A DNA stretch of 64,000 nucleotides from Albimonas pacifica (GCF_900113695.1 NZ_FOQH01000009.1:217941-281940), one strand, 5' to 3'. Numbered from the stretch's first letter, positions 34,400 through 44,730 are shown. Program-made: numbers and translations. The notes: generated by a model not told the origin, from the letters alone.

Positions 34400-35638
34400 A
34401 TGAAAGCCGCAGCCGACGCCTGGTCCCTGTTCAAGCCCGGAGACCGGGTCGCCCTGCATGGCGCAGGCGGCGAGCCGAGGGGGGCGCTGGCGGCGCTGGC
34501 CGAAGATCCGGAACGCGGGCGGGGCCTCGCCTTCGTCGGCATCTGGCTGCCGGGGATCAACGACATCGACCCCTCGGCGACGGCGCCCGAGTCGACCGCC
34601 GAGGTGATCTTCATCAACCCCGCCCTGCGCGAGGGCTGGGAAAGCGGCCGCGTGAAGCTGCAGCCGATCAACTACTGGCACTCGGAGAAGTGGATCGCGG
34701 GCGCCGCGAAGCTGGACGGGGCGGTGATGCAGGTCTCGCCGCCGCGCGACGGGTTCGTGACCGCCGGCATCGCCTGCGACTTCGACCAGGCCCTGCTGCG
34801 CGGCGCGAAGACCGTGGTGGGCGAGGTGAACCCCGCCATGCCCACGCCCCCCAGTGCGCCCCGGATCCCCGTCGAGCGCTTCGCCATGCTGACCGAGGCG
34901 CAGACCGAGCTGCCGGGCTATTCGGCGGGCGCCCTGCCCGAGGACCTCAAGGCCGTCGCCGCGCAGATCGCGGCGCTGATCGAGCCGGGCGACACCGTGC
35001 AGGTGGGCGTGGGCAAGGCGGCCTCGGCGCTGATGGAGGCGTTGGCCGACCACCGGGGCCTGGGCTACCACGCCGGCCTGATCATCGAGGAATTCGCCCC
35101 GCTGCTGGAGGCGGGCGTGTTCTCGGGCAGGATCACCACGGGGACGATCATCGGCTCGCGCGATCTCTACGACCGGGTGGCGGAGGATCCGCGGATCGCG
35201 TTCCGCGGCGTGGACTTCACCCACCATCCGGGGGTGATCGGGGCGATCCCGCGGTTCGTGTCGGTGAACTCGGCGCTGTCGGTGGATCTGTTCGGGCAGG
35301 CGACGCAGGAGTGGCTGGGGGGTCGGCAGATCTCGGGCCAGGGCGGCGCGGGGGATTTCGCGCGGGCGGCGCGGGCCTCGGAGGGGGGCCGCGGCGTGCT
35401 GGCGCTGCCGGCCACGGCGCGGCGCGGGACCGAGAGCCGGATCCGCCTGCGGCTGGAGCCCGACGGGCTGGTGACGCTGCCGCGGGTGGACGCGGACGTC
35501 GTGGTCACCGAGTTCGGCGTGGCCGACCTGCGCTGGAAGGACGTGGACGCCCGCGCCGCCGCGCTGATCGAGGTGGCGGCGCCGGCGTTCCGCGACGGGC
35601 TCGCGAACGAATGGGACGCGCTGCGGCGGACCATGTGA
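34400..35638 (+). CDS. Acetyl-CoA hydrolase/transferase (CoA-transferase family I-like)
   Basis: A 412-residue protein of the acetyl-CoA hydrolase/4-hydroxybutyrate CoA-transferase family. It has two related domains, an acidic segment GLIIEEFAPLLEAG holding the probable catalytic glutamate, and the C-terminal block VVVTEFGVADLRWKDV. It moves CoA between carboxylic acids or hydrolyses acyl-CoA. The ATG follows a CCGGAGGA site. It stands alone between a palindromic element and a secreted-protein gene. A link with the hydroxyacyl-CoA cluster is possible but not shown. Confidence 0.85.
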   Translation: MKAAADAWSLFKPGDRVALHGAGGEPRGALAALAEDPERGRGLAFVGIWLPGINDIDPSATAPESTAEVIFINPALREGWESGRVKLQPINYWHSEKWIAGAAKLDGAVMQVSPPRDGFVTAGIACDFDQALLRGAKTVVGEVNPAMPTPPSAPRIPVERFAMLTEAQTELPGYSAGALPEDLKAVAAQIAALIEPGDTVQVGVGKAASALMEALADHRGLGYHAGLIIEEFAPLLEAGVFSGRITTGTIIGSRDLYDRVAEDPRIAFRGVDFTHHPGVIGAIPRFVSVNSALSVDLFGQATQEWLGGRQISGQGGAGDFARAARASEGGRGVLALPATARRGTESRIRLRLEPDGLVTLPRVDADVVVTEFGVADLRWKDVDARAAALIEVAAPAFRDGLANEWDALRRTM

Positions 35639-35809
35639 GCGGCGGCGCCCGCGGGGCGGCGGTCCTCGCGCGCCCTGCGGGCGGGCCCGGCGGGGCGCCG
35701 CCCTGGAGCCCGGGCGCGCGGCAGCGGGACCGGTCGCCTCGCGCAGGGGTTGCGGTTGCCGCGGCGGCGGGCCGGGGGCACTCTGTCGGGAACGGCAGGG
35801 GAGGACGGC

Positions 35810-36310
35810 ATGACGGATCGGAAACGACGGCGGCCGGCGCGGCGGGGCCTGGGGCTTGCGGCGGCGCTGGTCGTCTGGGCGGGACCGGCCGCGGCGGCGG
35901 GCTCGGCGGCGCAGGCGGTGGAGCGGGCGCAGGCGCTCTGCGAGGACCTGGGCGGGCGGTTCTCGGTCGGCGAGGGCGCGGTGGGCGAGATCGATCTCGG
36001 TCCCGGCCGCGGCGAGGAGGGCGGCGACCGGGGCGAGACGCTCGACTACGCGAAGCTCGTCTGCGAGGGGGCGTATTCGGCCTTCTGCGGCTCCGGCGGG
36101 TGTCCGCTGCGGGTGCAGGTCGGGCCCCAGGCCTGGGAGTGGCAGGTCGAGGACTGGTCGATGATCCTCTTCGAAGGGTTTCCAGTGCTGATGCTGGCCC
36201 GCGACGGCGGCTGGTGCGGCGGCGCCGGGGCGCAGATCTGCTTCGAGGCGCTGAAGTGGGACGGGCAGCGGTTCCTCACCGTGGGGCCGGCGCCCGACCC
36301 GGCGGAGTAG
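35810..36310 (+). CDS. Secreted hypothetical protein
   Basis: A 166-residue protein of unknown function. A basic N-terminus and the hydrophobic stretch LGLAAALVVWAGPAAAAG form a clear signal peptide, so it should be periplasmic. The mature part is acidic and has six cysteines (near ALCEDLG, KLVCEGAY, AFCGSGGC, GGWCGG and QICFEA), suggesting up to three disulfides. An ATG 60 bases upstream is in frame, but GGGGAGGACGGC directly precedes the chosen start. No domain was recognised. Confidence 0.7.
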   Translation: MTDRKRRRPARRGLGLAAALVVWAGPAAAAGSAAQAVERAQALCEDLGGRFSVGEGAVGEIDLGPGRGEEGGDRGETLDYAKLVCEGAYSAFCGSGGCPLRVQVGPQAWEWQVEDWSMILFEGFPVLMLARDGGWCGGAGAQICFEALKWDGQRFLTVGPAPDPAE

Positions 36311-36632
36311 CGGCCCCGGTTCGGCGGGCCTGAGGCGTCCCGCGCGAGGCGCCGCGTCAGGCCGCGCGCCGGGGCGCGCCGCCCGCCCGCGGCGCGGTGC
36401 GGCGGGGCGCCTGCGGCCGCCGCCGCCCGTGGCCGCGGTGCGCCCGGGGGGCCGGCGTCGCCGCCCGCGGGACCGCGGCGGCCGGCGCCGCCTTCGCCCC
36501 GGGCGCCCGGGCCCCCTGTCCGACGCCGGGACGCGCCGCGGGCGCGACGGCGGCGTCCGGCGCGCGGCCCGACGCGGCGCCGCGCTCCGCCGGCGCGGAG
36601 CGCGCGGCGGCCGGCGCGCGCTCCCCTCCCGG
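36311..36632. other. Gap between convergent genes
   Basis: Nothing beyond GC-driven frames was seen. An imperfect inverted repeat, GCCTGA (36328-36333) with TCAGGC (36357-36362), could help termination. Confidence 0.4.
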
Positions 36633-38171
36633 TCAGGTGCCGCAGAACGTCGCCGTCACCGCCTCGTCCGGGGTCGCGGGGAGGGCGAGGTCGGCGTGCT
36701 CCGGGTGATCGGAGAACGGGTCCGCCAGCACCCCCATCAGCCGGTCGAGCGGCGCGAGGTCGAGACCGTTGGTCGCCGCCGCCAGCGCCGTCTCGACCTG
36801 GTGGTTGCGCGGGATGAAGGCCGGGGAGGCGGCGCGCTGGGCCGCCTGCCGCTCCGCCTCCGGGCGGGCCTCGGCCGCGAGGCGGGCGCGCCAGCGCCCC
36901 GCCCAGGCGTCGAAGGCAGTGGGATCGACCCAGAGCGCGCGGGCGGGCTCGTCCGTCTGCGGACCGCCCTGCGATGGCAGGGCCGAGAGCGCGCGCAGGC
37001 CCAGCGTGAAATCCACCTGGTTCGCCGCCATGGCCGAGAGCAGGTCGTCGACCAGCGCCGCGTCGTCCTCCCGCGCCGTCGCGAGGCCGAGCCTGGCGCG
37101 GAACAGGGCCAGGCGCTCGGCCGCGTAGAGGTCGGGGAAGGCGTCGATCGCGGCCTGGGCGGCGGGCAGCGCCTGCTGGGGGTCGTCGGCCATCAGCGGC
37201 AGCAGGCACTGGGCGAGCTGGGCGAGGTTCCACTGCGCGATGCCGGGCTGGTTCACGTAGGCGTAGCGCCCGAAGCGGTCGATCGAGGAATAGACCGTGT
37301 CGGGGTGATAGGCCTCCATGAAGGCGCAGGGGCCGTAGTCGATGGTCTCGCCCGCGAGGCTCATGTTGTCGGTGTTCATCACGCCGTGGATGAAGCCCAG
37401 GCTCATCCAGCGCGCGATCAGCGCCGCCTGCTGGCGCACCACCGCCTGCAGGAGCGCGAGCGGCGGGATCTCGGCCTCCGCCGCCTGCGGGTGGTTGCGG
37501 GCCACGACGTGGTCGGCGAGCAGGCGCAGCGCCTCGAGGTCCTGGCGGGCGTAGAAATACTGGAAGGTGCCGACGCGCACGTGGCCGTGGGCGACGCGCA
37601 CCAGGATCGCGCCGGGCTGGGGCGTCTCGCGCAGCACCGCCTCGCCGGTGCCCACGACCGCCAGCGAACGGGTGGTGGGCACGCCGAGCGCGTGCATCGC
37701 CTCGGCGACGATGTACTCGCGCAGCACGGGGCCGAGCGCCGCCTTGCCGTCGCCGGCGCGCGAGAAGGGCGTGGGACCCGAGCCCTTCAGGTGCAGGTCG
37801 CGCCGGGCGCCGTGAGGGTCGCGCACCTCGCCCAGCAGCAGCGCCCGACCGTCGCCGAGCTGCGGGCTCCAGCCGCCGAACTGGTGGCCGGCGTAGGCCA
37901 TCGCCAGCGGCTCGGCCCCCGGGGGCACGTCCTGGCCCGAGAGCAGGCCGAGCCCGGCGGGCGAGCGCAGCCAGTCGACCGAAAGGCCGAGCTCGCGGGC
38001 CAGCGGCTCGTTCAGGCGCAGGAGGCGCGGCGCCGGGACGGCGGCGGCGGACTGGCGATGGAAGAACCGCTCCGGCAGGCGGGCGTAGGCGTTGTCGAAG
38101 CGCGGGGCGGCGGAGGACGCAGCCGCGGAGGACCGGGCTTGCGGAGCGGGGGCGTCGACAGGCGAGGTCAT
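36633..38171 (-). CDS. selO: Protein adenylyltransferase SelO (YdiU)
   Basis: A 512-residue pseudokinase-fold enzyme that transfers AMP from ATP to hydroxyl side chains of proteins, with roles in redox stress. Diagnostic blocks are [53 protein letters not shown] and the C-terminal FCGT, where the cysteine takes the position of selenocysteine in eukaryotic SelO. The start at 38171 follows GGAGGTTCC; the open frame extends far upstream without support. The length is slightly above the usual 480-490 residues because of an alanine-rich N-terminus. Confidence 0.93.
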   Translation of the reverse strand: MTSPVDAPAPQARSSAAASSAAPRFDNAYARLPERFFHRQSAAAVPAPRLLRLNEPLARELGLSVDWLRSPAGLGLLSGQDVPPGAEPLAMAYAGHQFGGWSPQLGDGRALLLGEVRDPHGARRDLHLKGSGPTPFSRAGDGKAALGPVLREYIVAEAMHALGVPTTRSLAVVGTGEAVLRETPQPGAILVRVAHGHVRVGTFQYFYARQDLEALRLLADHVVARNHPQAAEAEIPPLALLQAVVRQQAALIARWMSLGFIHGVMNTDNMSLAGETIDYGPCAFMEAYHPDTVYSSIDRFGRYAYVNQPGIAQWNLAQLAQCLLPLMADDPQQALPAAQAAIDAFPDLYAAERLALFRARLGLATAREDDAALVDDLLSAMAANQVDFTLGLRALSALPSQGGPQTDEPARALWVDPTAFDAWAGRWRARLAAEARPEAERQAAQRAASPAFIPRNHQVETALAAATNGLDLAPLDRLMGVLADPFSDHPEHADLALPATPDEAVTATFCGT

Positions 38172-38258
38172 GGAACCTCCTTTCGGCGGGGGGCGGGGCC
38201 GGGCTGTTCCAGAGGTCGGGGCGCGGGCGACGGATGTCAACGCGCGGGGCGCAGAGGG

Positions 38259-38312
38259 GAGGCCGCTCCTGACCCACCAGAGAACAGGCGCTCCCGGGAG
38301 GGGCGGCGTCGC
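38259..38312 (-). repeat. Deletion scar of the palindromic element
   Basis: The outer tail of the element (CTCCTGACCCACCAGAGAACA) is joined directly to its opposite flank (AGAACAGGCGCTCCCGG, then GGCGTCGCGCC), with the whole core missing. Both sides of a complete copy carry GAGAACA, so recombination between these short direct repeats explains the scar. Confidence 0.6.
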
Positions 38313-38448
38313 GCCGGGCGCGTGGGGCGGGCGGGAGGCGCGCGGGCGGAAGCCGGGCGGGCCCGGGGCGCAGGGTCCGGGGCGCGCCGCGGACGCGCGG
38401 ACCGCCCCGAGGCGCGGCGCGCCACGCCGCGCCCGAGAGGCGGCGGGG

Positions 38449-38477
38449 TTGACGCGGGGCCGCGGAGGGGCTAGAGG
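38449..38477 (+). promoter_or_regulatory. Candidate promoter of rpsB-tsf
   Basis: TTGACG and TAGAGG are separated by 17 bases. They lie about 125 bases before the rpsB start, leaving a leader that could carry S2 autoregulation, although no known leader structure was proven. Confidence 0.5.
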
Positions 38478-38603
38478 CGCGCCACCCAAATCCGCATGCG
38501 GGGTTCGGGCCGGTCGGGGAGACATCCCGGCAGGTCCTCCGGTTGGACGCCCTCCGGCGTCTGCACCCCCGCAGAGGCGAAAACCGGAAAGGACAAGCGA
38601 ACC

Positions 38604-39392
38604 ATGGCCCTGCCTGAGTTCTCCCTGCGCCAGCTGCTCGAGTGCGGCGTTCACTTCGGCCACCAGACTCACCGCTGGAACCCGAAGATGGGCGCCTACA
38701 TCTATGGCGAGCGCAACGGCATCCACATCATGGACCTGACGCAGACCGTCCCCCTGCTGGACGCCGCCCTGCAGGCCATCCGCGACACCGTCGCCAAGGG
38801 CGGCCGCGTCCTGTTCGTGGGCACCAAGCGCCAGGCCGCCCAGCCGCTGGCCGACGCCGCCGAGCGCTGCGCCCAGTACTACATGAACCACCGCTGGCTC
38901 GGCGGCACGCTGACCAACTGGAAGACCGTCTCGAACTCGATCGAGCGCCTGCGCAAGCTGGACGAGATCTTCGAGGCCGGCGCCGAGGGCTTCACCAAGC
39001 GCGAGCGCCTCTCGCTGGAGCGTGAGCGCAACAAGCTCAACGCCTCGCTGGGCGGCATCCGCGAGATGGGCGGCGTCCCCGACCTGATCTTCGTGATCGA
39101 CACCAACAAGGAAGACCTGGCCGTCGCCGAGGCGAACAAGCTGGGCATTCCGGTGGTGGCGGTGCTCGACACCAACTCGGATCCGACCGGCATCGCCTAC
39201 CCGATCCCCGGCAACGACGACGCCTCGCGCGCCATCTCGCTCTACTGCGACCTGGCCTCGCGCGCGGCGCTCGACGGCATGGCGGCCGCGATGGGCGAGA
39301 GCGGCTTCGATCTCGGCGAGATGGAGGACCTCCCCGAGGAGGAGTTCGCCGCCGAGGAGACCCCCGCCGAGGGCGCCGAGGCCCAGGCCTGA
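38604..39392 (+). CDS. rpsB: 30S ribosomal protein S2
   Basis: A 262-residue S2 protein with the characteristic start [22 protein letters not shown], the [15 protein letters not shown] block and [12 protein letters not shown]. The C-terminus has an acidic alphaproteobacterial-type extension rich in Glu. It binds the small subunit between head and body and recruits S1. It is followed after 188 bases by tsf, the nearly universal arrangement, with a stable hairpin between them. Confidence 0.98.
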   Translation: MALPEFSLRQLLECGVHFGHQTHRWNPKMGAYIYGERNGIHIMDLTQTVPLLDAALQAIRDTVAKGGRVLFVGTKRQAAQPLADAAERCAQYYMNHRWLGGTLTNWKTVSNSIERLRKLDEIFEAGAEGFTKRERLSLERERNKLNASLGGIREMGGVPDLIFVIDTNKEDLAVAEANKLGIPVVAVLDTNSDPTGIAYPIPGNDDASRAISLYCDLASRAALDGMAAAMGESGFDLGEMEDLPEEEFAAEETPAEGAEAQA

Positions 39393-39402
39393 GGTCTGCG
39401 AC

Positions 39403-39422
39403 GGGCGCCCTTCGGGGCGCCC
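39403..39422 (+). other. UUCG hairpin between rpsB and tsf
   Basis: GGGCGCCC-TTCG-GGGCGCCC forms an eight-pair stem with the very stable UUCG loop eleven bases after the rpsB stop. Without a T-run it probably attenuates or protects the rpsB messenger end; partial termination is known for this operon in other bacteria. Confidence 0.65.
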
Positions 39423-39580
39423 CTCCCCCTCGCGGGGACATATGACGCAAGCATGACGCCCGCGGCGCTTGACCGGCGCGGCGCGGGCGTGGACCCAAGC
39501 CCCCGGACGCCCGGGGCCGGCGCGCGGGATTCGCGCGAGGCCCCCTCCCGGGCGGCGCACGACGGACCAGGAGAGAGACG

Positions 39581-40477
39581 ATGGCGATCACCGCTGCGAT
39601 GGTGAAGGAGCTCCGCGACACGACCGGCGCGGGCATGATGGACGCGAAGAAGGCCCTCGTCGAGAACGACGGGAACATGGAGGCCGCGGTCGACTGGCTG
39701 CGCACCAAGGGTCTCGCCAAGGCCGCCAAGAAGTCCGGCCGCACCGCCGCCGAGGGCCTGGTGGCCGTCGCCGCGGGCGAGGGCGTGGGCGTCGCGGTCG
39801 AGGTGAACGCCGAGACCGACTTCGTGGCCCGCAACGCCGAGTTCCAGGAGATGGTCTCGAAGATCGCGCAGGCCGCGCTGGGCGCCTCGGACCTCGAGGG
39901 GCTGCTGGCCGCGGACCTGGGCGGCAAGACCGTGCAGGCCGCCGTGACCGACAAGATCGCCACGATCGGCGAGAACATGTCGGTGCGCCGCATGGCGCGG
40001 CTCGAGGGCGACGTGGTCGCCTCCTACGTCCACAACGCCGCCGCGCCCTCGATGGGCAAGATCGGCGTGCTGGTCGCGCTGACCGGCTCGGACAAGGCCG
40101 CGATGGAGGCGATCGGCAAGCAGGTCGCGATGCATGTCGCCGCCACCAACCCGGCGTCGCTGTCCGAGGCCGACCTGGACCCCGCGCTGGTCGAGCGCGA
40201 GAAGGCCGTGCTGACCGAGCAGGCCCGGGAATCGGGCAAGCCCGACGCGGTCATCGAGAAGATGATCGTCGGCCGCCTGAACAAGTACTTCCAGGAAGTC
40301 TGCCTCCTGAAGCAGGCCTTCGTGATCAACCCCGACCTGTCGGTCGAGAAGGCGGTCGCCGAGGCCGGCGCCGACATCAAGGTCGTGGGCTTCGCCCGCG
40401 TCGAGGTCGGCGAGGGCATCGAGAAGGAAGAGGAAGACTTCGCCGCCGAGGTCGCCAAGGCCGCCTCGGGCGCCTGA
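39581..40477 (+). CDS. tsf: Translation elongation factor Ts
   Basis: A 298-residue guanine nucleotide exchange factor for EF-Tu. The N-terminal UBA-like part holds [19 protein letters not shown], and the core contains [14 protein letters not shown], which inserts next to the nucleotide site of EF-Tu. The ATG follows AGGAGAGAG. It ends about 200 bases before a lipoprotein gene, with a GC hairpin in between. Confidence 0.98.
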   Translation: MAITAAMVKELRDTTGAGMMDAKKALVENDGNMEAAVDWLRTKGLAKAAKKSGRTAAEGLVAVAAGEGVGVAVEVNAETDFVARNAEFQEMVSKIAQAALGASDLEGLLAADLGGKTVQAAVTDKIATIGENMSVRRMARLEGDVVASYVHNAAAPSMGKIGVLVALTGSDKAAMEAIGKQVAMHVAATNPASLSEADLDPALVEREKAVLTEQARESGKPDAVIEKMIVGRLNKYFQEVCLLKQAFVINPDLSVEKAVAEAGADIKVVGFARVEVGEGIEKEEEDFAAEVAKAASGA

Positions 40478-40514
40478 GCCCCCTTCCCTTCCGGGACCCG
40501 ACATCGACCGCCCC

Positions 40515-40534
40515 GCGCCCCCCGCGCGGGGCGC
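40515..40534 (+). terminator. Possible terminator after tsf
   Basis: GCGCCCC and GGGGCGC pair around a six-base loop 38 bases past the tsf stop. There is only TTCG after it, so the call is weak. Confidence 0.4.
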
Positions 40535-40680
40535 TTCGCGTCTGCGCCCCCCTCGCAGGTCGCCGCGCCTGTCCGCCGGGCGGGACCGCCTGCACCGCCG
40601 GACGGGGCGTGGCGGCGGCCCGGCTTCGCCTCGCCGCCGCCACGAAATCGTCGCGTGACAGCCGCGCGGGCTGCGCTACC

Positions 40681-41121
40681 ATGGCGCGCATGATGACCAG
40701 AGCACTCCCCCTCCTGGCCGCCGCGGCGGTCCTCGCCCTTTCCGCCTGCGCCCAGCAGGAGCCGCTGAAGGCCCAGCCGGGCGGCGGCGCCCCGCAGGTG
40801 AACCGGCATGCGAACGGCTCCTACACCGTGCGCTACGACAACGGCTGCATCGTCACCTACAACCAGGACGGCCGCCGCTCCGGCTCGCAGGCCTGCCGCC
40901 CGGGCCAGGTCGAGCGCGCCGACTCGGCCGTGCAGGCCGCGGCCGGCGCCCCCGGCGCCGGCGGGCTGACGGTGAACCGCCACCGCAACGGCTCGGCCAC
41001 GGTGACCTTCAACGACGGCTGCACGGTGACCTACAACGACAGGGGCCGCCGCTCCGGCTCGCGCGGCTGCACCGCGCGGCAGGTGGAGCGCGCCGACCGC
41101 GCCATCCAGAACCGCGGCTGA
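40681..41121 (+). CDS. Small lipoprotein with two tandem 45-residue repeats
   Basis: A 146-residue protein of unknown function. The N-terminus is a lipoprotein signal with lipobox LSAC, so it should be anchored in the inner or outer membrane by a lipidated cysteine. The mature part is two copies of one module: VNRHANGSYTVRYDNGC... and VNRHRNGSATVTFNDGC..., each followed by VTYN, GRRSGS, a second cysteine and QVERAD. Each copy has two cysteines, so an internal disulfide per module is plausible. ATG codons at 40690 and 40693 are alternative starts. Confidence 0.75.
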   Translation: MARMMTRALPLLAAAAVLALSACAQQEPLKAQPGGGAPQVNRHANGSYTVRYDNGCIVTYNQDGRRSGSQACRPGQVERADSAVQAAAGAPGAGGLTVNRHRNGSATVTFNDGCTVTYNDRGRRSGSRGCTARQVERADRAIQNRG

Positions 41122-41207
41122 CCCGACGCCCGGCGCCCCTTCCCAGGGGGCGCCGGCCCCGGGCGCCCCCGCCCGCCCCAGGCGCCGCCCGCCACGGGCC
41201 CCGCCGG

Positions 41208-41411
41208 GAGCGCCTGTTCTCCGGAGCCGTCCATCGCGGATGCCGATCAGAGCGACTCGCCCGCCCCGGTCAAGGATCGCGAAGCGACCCCCGAAGGGGG
41301 CTCGTCCTTGACCGGGGCGGGCGAGTCGCTCAGGCATCGGACGCGATGGACGGATCCGGAGACCAGGCGCGGCTTGTTCTCTGGTGAGTTCAGAAGCCGC
41401 CCCTGCGGGCG
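41208..41411 (+). repeat. Dispersed palindromic element, copy C
   Basis: It lies in the 41122-41636 gap before pyrH. The inner arms are a perfect 26-bp match (AGCGACTCGCCCGCCCC then GGTCAAGGA). The central hairpin is CCCCC-GAA-GGGGG. The outer arms GCGCCTGTTCTCCGGAGCC and GGATCCGGAGACCAGGCGC are nearly complementary. The tail has drifted to GTGAGTTCAGAAGCC. Confidence 0.85.
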
Positions 41412-41636
41412 CCAGCCCGCCCGCGCCCACCGGGCGCGGCCGGCCGAGCGAGCCCCGCCTCGCGAGGCCCGCCAGGCGCGCCGCGCCCGCCCCCGCGCCG
41501 CGGGCGGACCCCTCCCCCCATGCGCCGCGCCCGACGCGGCGCCCGCTTCGGAGGCGTCGCGCCGCACCCGCGGCGCTTGCGCCCGACGGCCCCTTCCGAC
41601 AGATTGCAGCCGCCCGCCGACAGGAGACTCCCGCGC

Positions 41637-42377
41637 ATGACCGAGGCCGCCCCCACGCCCGCCCCGCTTCTCTACCCGCGCGTGCTCCTCAAGATATCGG
41701 GCGAAGCCCTGATGGGCGACACCAGCTTCGGGCTGCATCCCCCGACCGTCGCGCGCATCGCCGCCGAGGTGAAACGGGTCCACGACCTGGGCGTCGAGCT
41801 CTGCCTCGTCATCGGCGGCGGCAACATCTTCCGCGGGCTGCAGGGCTCGGCGCAGGGGATGGAGCGGGCCTCGGCCGACTACATGGGGATGCTCGCGACC
41901 GTGATGAACGCGCTGGGCATGCAGTCCGCGCTCGAGGAGCTGGGCGTGCAGACCCGGGTGATCTCGGCGATCCCCATGGACCAGATCTGCGAGCCCTACA
42001 TCCGCAGGCGGGCCATCCGGCACCTGGAGAAGGGCCGCGTGGTGATCTTCGCCGCCGGCACCGGCAACCCGTATTTCACCACCGACACCGCCGCGACCCT
42101 TCGCGCGATGGAGATGAACTGCGGGGCGATCATGAAGGGCACCCAGGTCGACGGCGTCTACACCGCCGACCCCAAGACCACCCCCGACGCCAAGCGCTAC
42201 GACCGGATCAGCTACGACGAGGTGCTGATCAAGAACCTCAAGGTGATGGACGCCTCGGCGATCGCGCTGGCGCGCGACAACAACCTGCCGCTGATCATCT
42301 TCTCGCTGCACCAGTCCGGCGGCTTCGCCGAGGTCTTGAGCGGTCGCGGAAAATTCACCATTGTCGAGCAGTCATGA
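41637..42377 (+). CDS. pyrH: UMP kinase
   Basis: A 246-residue amino-acid-kinase-fold enzyme that phosphorylates UMP to UDP. It has [11 protein letters not shown] at the phosphate site, [10 protein letters not shown], the UMP-binding [12 protein letters not shown] and the late [13 protein letters not shown]. An alanine/proline-rich N-terminal extension precedes the core. AGGAG lies ten bases before the ATG. It is followed after 39 bases by frr, the conserved pair. Confidence 0.97.
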   Translation: MTEAAPTPAPLLYPRVLLKISGEALMGDTSFGLHPPTVARIAAEVKRVHDLGVELCLVIGGGNIFRGLQGSAQGMERASADYMGMLATVMNALGMQSALEELGVQTRVISAIPMDQICEPYIRRRAIRHLEKGRVVIFAAGTGNPYFTTDTAATLRAMEMNCGAIMKGTQVDGVYTADPKTTPDAKRYDRISYDEVLIKNLKVMDASAIALARDNNLPLIIFSLHQSGGFAEVLSGRGKFTIVEQS

Positions 42378-42416
42378 CGCAGGGGCCGGACCCCTGCGCC
42401 CCGAGGAGACACCCTC

Positions 42417-42980
42417 ATGAGCGATGAGATCGAGATCGACGTCGACGACCTCGAGCGCCGGATGGACGGGGCGCTGGCCTCGCTGAAGCACGACTACGCC
42501 TCGCTGCGCACCGGGCGCGCGACGGCCTCGATGCTGGATCCGGTGACGGTCGACGCCTATGGCGTGGACACGCCCCTCAACCAGGTCGCCACGATCAACG
42601 TGCCCGAGCCGCGGATGATCACGCTGGCGATCTGGGACAAGGCCATGGTCGGCAAGGTCGACAAGGCGATCCGCTCCTCGGGCCTGGGCCTGAACCCGGT
42701 GGTCGACGGCACCCTCGTGCGCCTGCCGATCCCCGAGCTGAACGAGGAGCGGCGGCGCGAGCTCGCCAAGCTCGCCGGCCAGTACGCCGAGGCCGCCAAG
42801 GTCGCCGTGCGCAACGTGCGCCGCGACGGCATGGACATGGTCAAGAAGGCGCAGAAGGACGGTCTGAGCGAGGACGACGCCAAGCTCTACTCGGACGAGA
42901 TCCAGAGCCTGACCGACGCCGCGATCAAGAAGATCGACGCGGCGCAGGAGCACAAGCAGGAAGAGATCATGCAGGTCTGA
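42417..42980 (+). CDS. frr: Ribosome recycling factor
   Basis: A 187-residue factor that splits post-termination ribosomes with EF-G. It has the full helical domain I and the small domain [33 protein letters not shown] and [14 protein letters not shown]. The ATG follows GAGGAG. It shares an operon with pyrH and probably with uppS downstream. Confidence 0.98.
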   Translation: MSDEIEIDVDDLERRMDGALASLKHDYASLRTGRATASMLDPVTVDAYGVDTPLNQVATINVPEPRMITLAIWDKAMVGKVDKAIRSSGLGLNPVVDGTLVRLPIPELNEERRRELAKLAGQYAEAAKVAVRNVRRDGMDMVKKAQKDGLSEDDAKLYSDEIQSLTDAAIKKIDAAQEHKQEEIMQV

Positions 42981-43111
42981 GCGGCCCGCGCCGTCGGCCG
43001 GCCCCCTCCCGGCCTTCAAAGCGCCCGATGCCGGCGCGAGTCACGCGGACGTAACGGACGGCCGGTCACAAGGACAGGGTGCGGAGAGCACCGCACCTTC
43101 GGGAGCACCAT

Positions 43112-43897
43112 ATGTTCAACTCCTCGCCCCTGACGGCGGCGCAGGCCGCGGAAGAGGTCAAGACGGGAGCCGCGGCGCAGCCTGCCGCCGGCGCAGGGGC
43201 CCGGCCGCGCCACGTGGCGATCATCATGGACGGCAACGGCCGCTGGGCGAAGGCCCGCGGCCTGCCGCGCCTGGCCGGTCACCGCCGCGGCGCGGAGACC
43301 GTGCGCCGCATCGTCGAGGCCGCCCCCGACCTGGGCGTCGAGTGGCTGACCCTCTACGCCTTCTCGACCGAGAACTGGAAGCGCTCGACCGAGGAAGTGA
43401 CCGGGCTGATGGAGCTGTTCGCCATCTACATCCGCCGCGAGGGGCGCGAGCTGAAGCGCCGCGGCGCCCGGGTGCGCTTCATCGGCGAGCGGGGGCGCCT
43501 GGCGCCCGACCTCGCCACGGCGATGGCGAGGCTCGAGGCCGACACCGCCGGCAACGACAAGCTCAACCTGACCATCGCCATCAACTACGGCGGGCGCGAC
43601 GAGATCGCCGCCGCCGCTCGGCGCCTGGCCGAGGACGTGGCCGCGGGCCTGCTGGACCCGGCCTGCGTGGACGCGGCGGCGCTGGAATCCCGGCTCGCCA
43701 CCCACGGCTTCCCGGACCCGGACCTGGTGATCCGCACCTCGGGGGAGATGCGCACCTCCAACTTCCTGCCCTGGCAGACCGCCTACTCGGAATTCGCCTT
43801 CGTGGACGACTACTGGCCCGACTTCTCGGTCGAGCGCTTCGGCGAGGCGCTGGCCTCGTTCGGCGCCCGGCAGCGTCGGTTCGGGGCGGTCGGCTGA
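43112..43897 (+). CDS. uppS: Undecaprenyl diphosphate synthase (isoprenyl transferase)
   Basis: A 261-residue cis-prenyltransferase making the C55 lipid carrier for peptidoglycan and other glycans. The catalytic aspartate is in VAIIMDGNGRWAK. Other family blocks are YAFSTENWKRS and DLVIRTSGEMRTSNFLPWQ. The ATG at 43112 follows GGGAG; an in-frame GTG at 43079 is less well placed. The first 30 residues are an unusual Ala-rich extension before the conserved core. Confidence 0.96.
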   Translation: MFNSSPLTAAQAAEEVKTGAAAQPAAGAGARPRHVAIIMDGNGRWAKARGLPRLAGHRRGAETVRRIVEAAPDLGVEWLTLYAFSTENWKRSTEEVTGLMELFAIYIRREGRELKRRGARVRFIGERGRLAPDLATAMARLEADTAGNDKLNLTIAINYGGRDEIAAAARRLAEDVAAGLLDPACVDAAALESRLATHGFPDPDLVIRTSGEMRTSNFLPWQTAYSEFAFVDDYWPDFSVERFGEALASFGARQRRFGAVG

Positions 43898-43902
43898 GCG
43901 CG

Positions 43903-44730
43903 ATGGCCCCCGGCGCCCCCAAGGCGCGGAGTTTCGCCGATCTTCGCGCCCGCACCCTCGCCGGCGTCGCCATGGCGGCGCTGGCGGCGCTGGCCCTGGG
44001 CCTGGGCGGCTGGATCGCCGCGGCCTTCGCCGCCGCCTGCGCAGGCGGCATGGGCTGGGAGCTCCGGCGCATGGCCGCGGGCCGCTTCGACGGCGCCGGC
44101 TGGGCGATCGCGGCCGCGGGGGTCGCGGCCAGCCTCGCCACCCAGGGCGCCTTCTTCCGCTCCGGCCTCGCCGTGGCCGCCGCCTGCCTGATCGCGGCCC
44201 TGCTGCTGACCCGGCGCGACGGCGGCTGGGCGCGCTGGACCACCGTGATCGGGGGCGGCTACATCGCCGTCGCCTGCGCGGGCCTGGTGGGCCTGCGCGA
44301 CGATCCGCTCTACGGCTGGGAGGCGGTGCTGTGGGTGGTGCTGGTGGTGGTCGCCACCGACGTCGGCGCCTATTTCGCCGGCCGCATCATCGGCGGCCCG
44401 AAGCTGTGGCCGCGGGTCAGCCCCTCCAAGACCTGGGCCGGGCTCGGCGGCGGCATGGCCTGCGCCACCGCCGTGGGCGCGATCTTCTCCTCGGCCACCA
44501 CCGGCACGCTGATCCACGAGGTCGCCATCGTCTCGGGCGTGATGGCCGTGGTCAGCCAGGGCGGCGACCTCGCCGAGAGCTCGCTGAAGCGCCGGGCCGG
44601 GGTCAAGGACAGCTCGAACCTCATTCCCGGCCACGGCGGCCTGCTCGACCGGATGGACGGGCTGATGGCGGCCGCCCTGGTGGCCGCGATCGTCACCTTC
44701 CTGCGCGGCAAGTCGGTGTTCATATGGTGA
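43903..44730 (+). CDS. cdsA: Phosphatidate cytidylyltransferase (CDP-diacylglycerol synthase)
   Basis: A 275-residue inner-membrane enzyme with about seven to eight helices that makes CDP-diacylglycerol for phospholipid synthesis. The C-terminal signature SPSKTWAGLGGG is followed by SQGGDLAESSLKRRAGVKD and PGHGGLLDRMDG. It starts six bases after uppS and overlaps dxr by seven bases, so the three genes are translated together. Confidence 0.96.
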   Translation: MAPGAPKARSFADLRARTLAGVAMAALAALALGLGGWIAAAFAAACAGGMGWELRRMAAGRFDGAGWAIAAAGVAASLATQGAFFRSGLAVAAACLIAALLLTRRDGGWARWTTVIGGGYIAVACAGLVGLRDDPLYGWEAVLWVVLVVVATDVGAYFAGRIIGGPKLWPRVSPSKTWAGLGGGMACATAVGAIFSSATTGTLIHEVAIVSGVMAVVSQGGDLAESSLKRRAGVKDSSNLIPGHGGLLDRMDGLMAAALVAAIVTFLRGKSVFIW

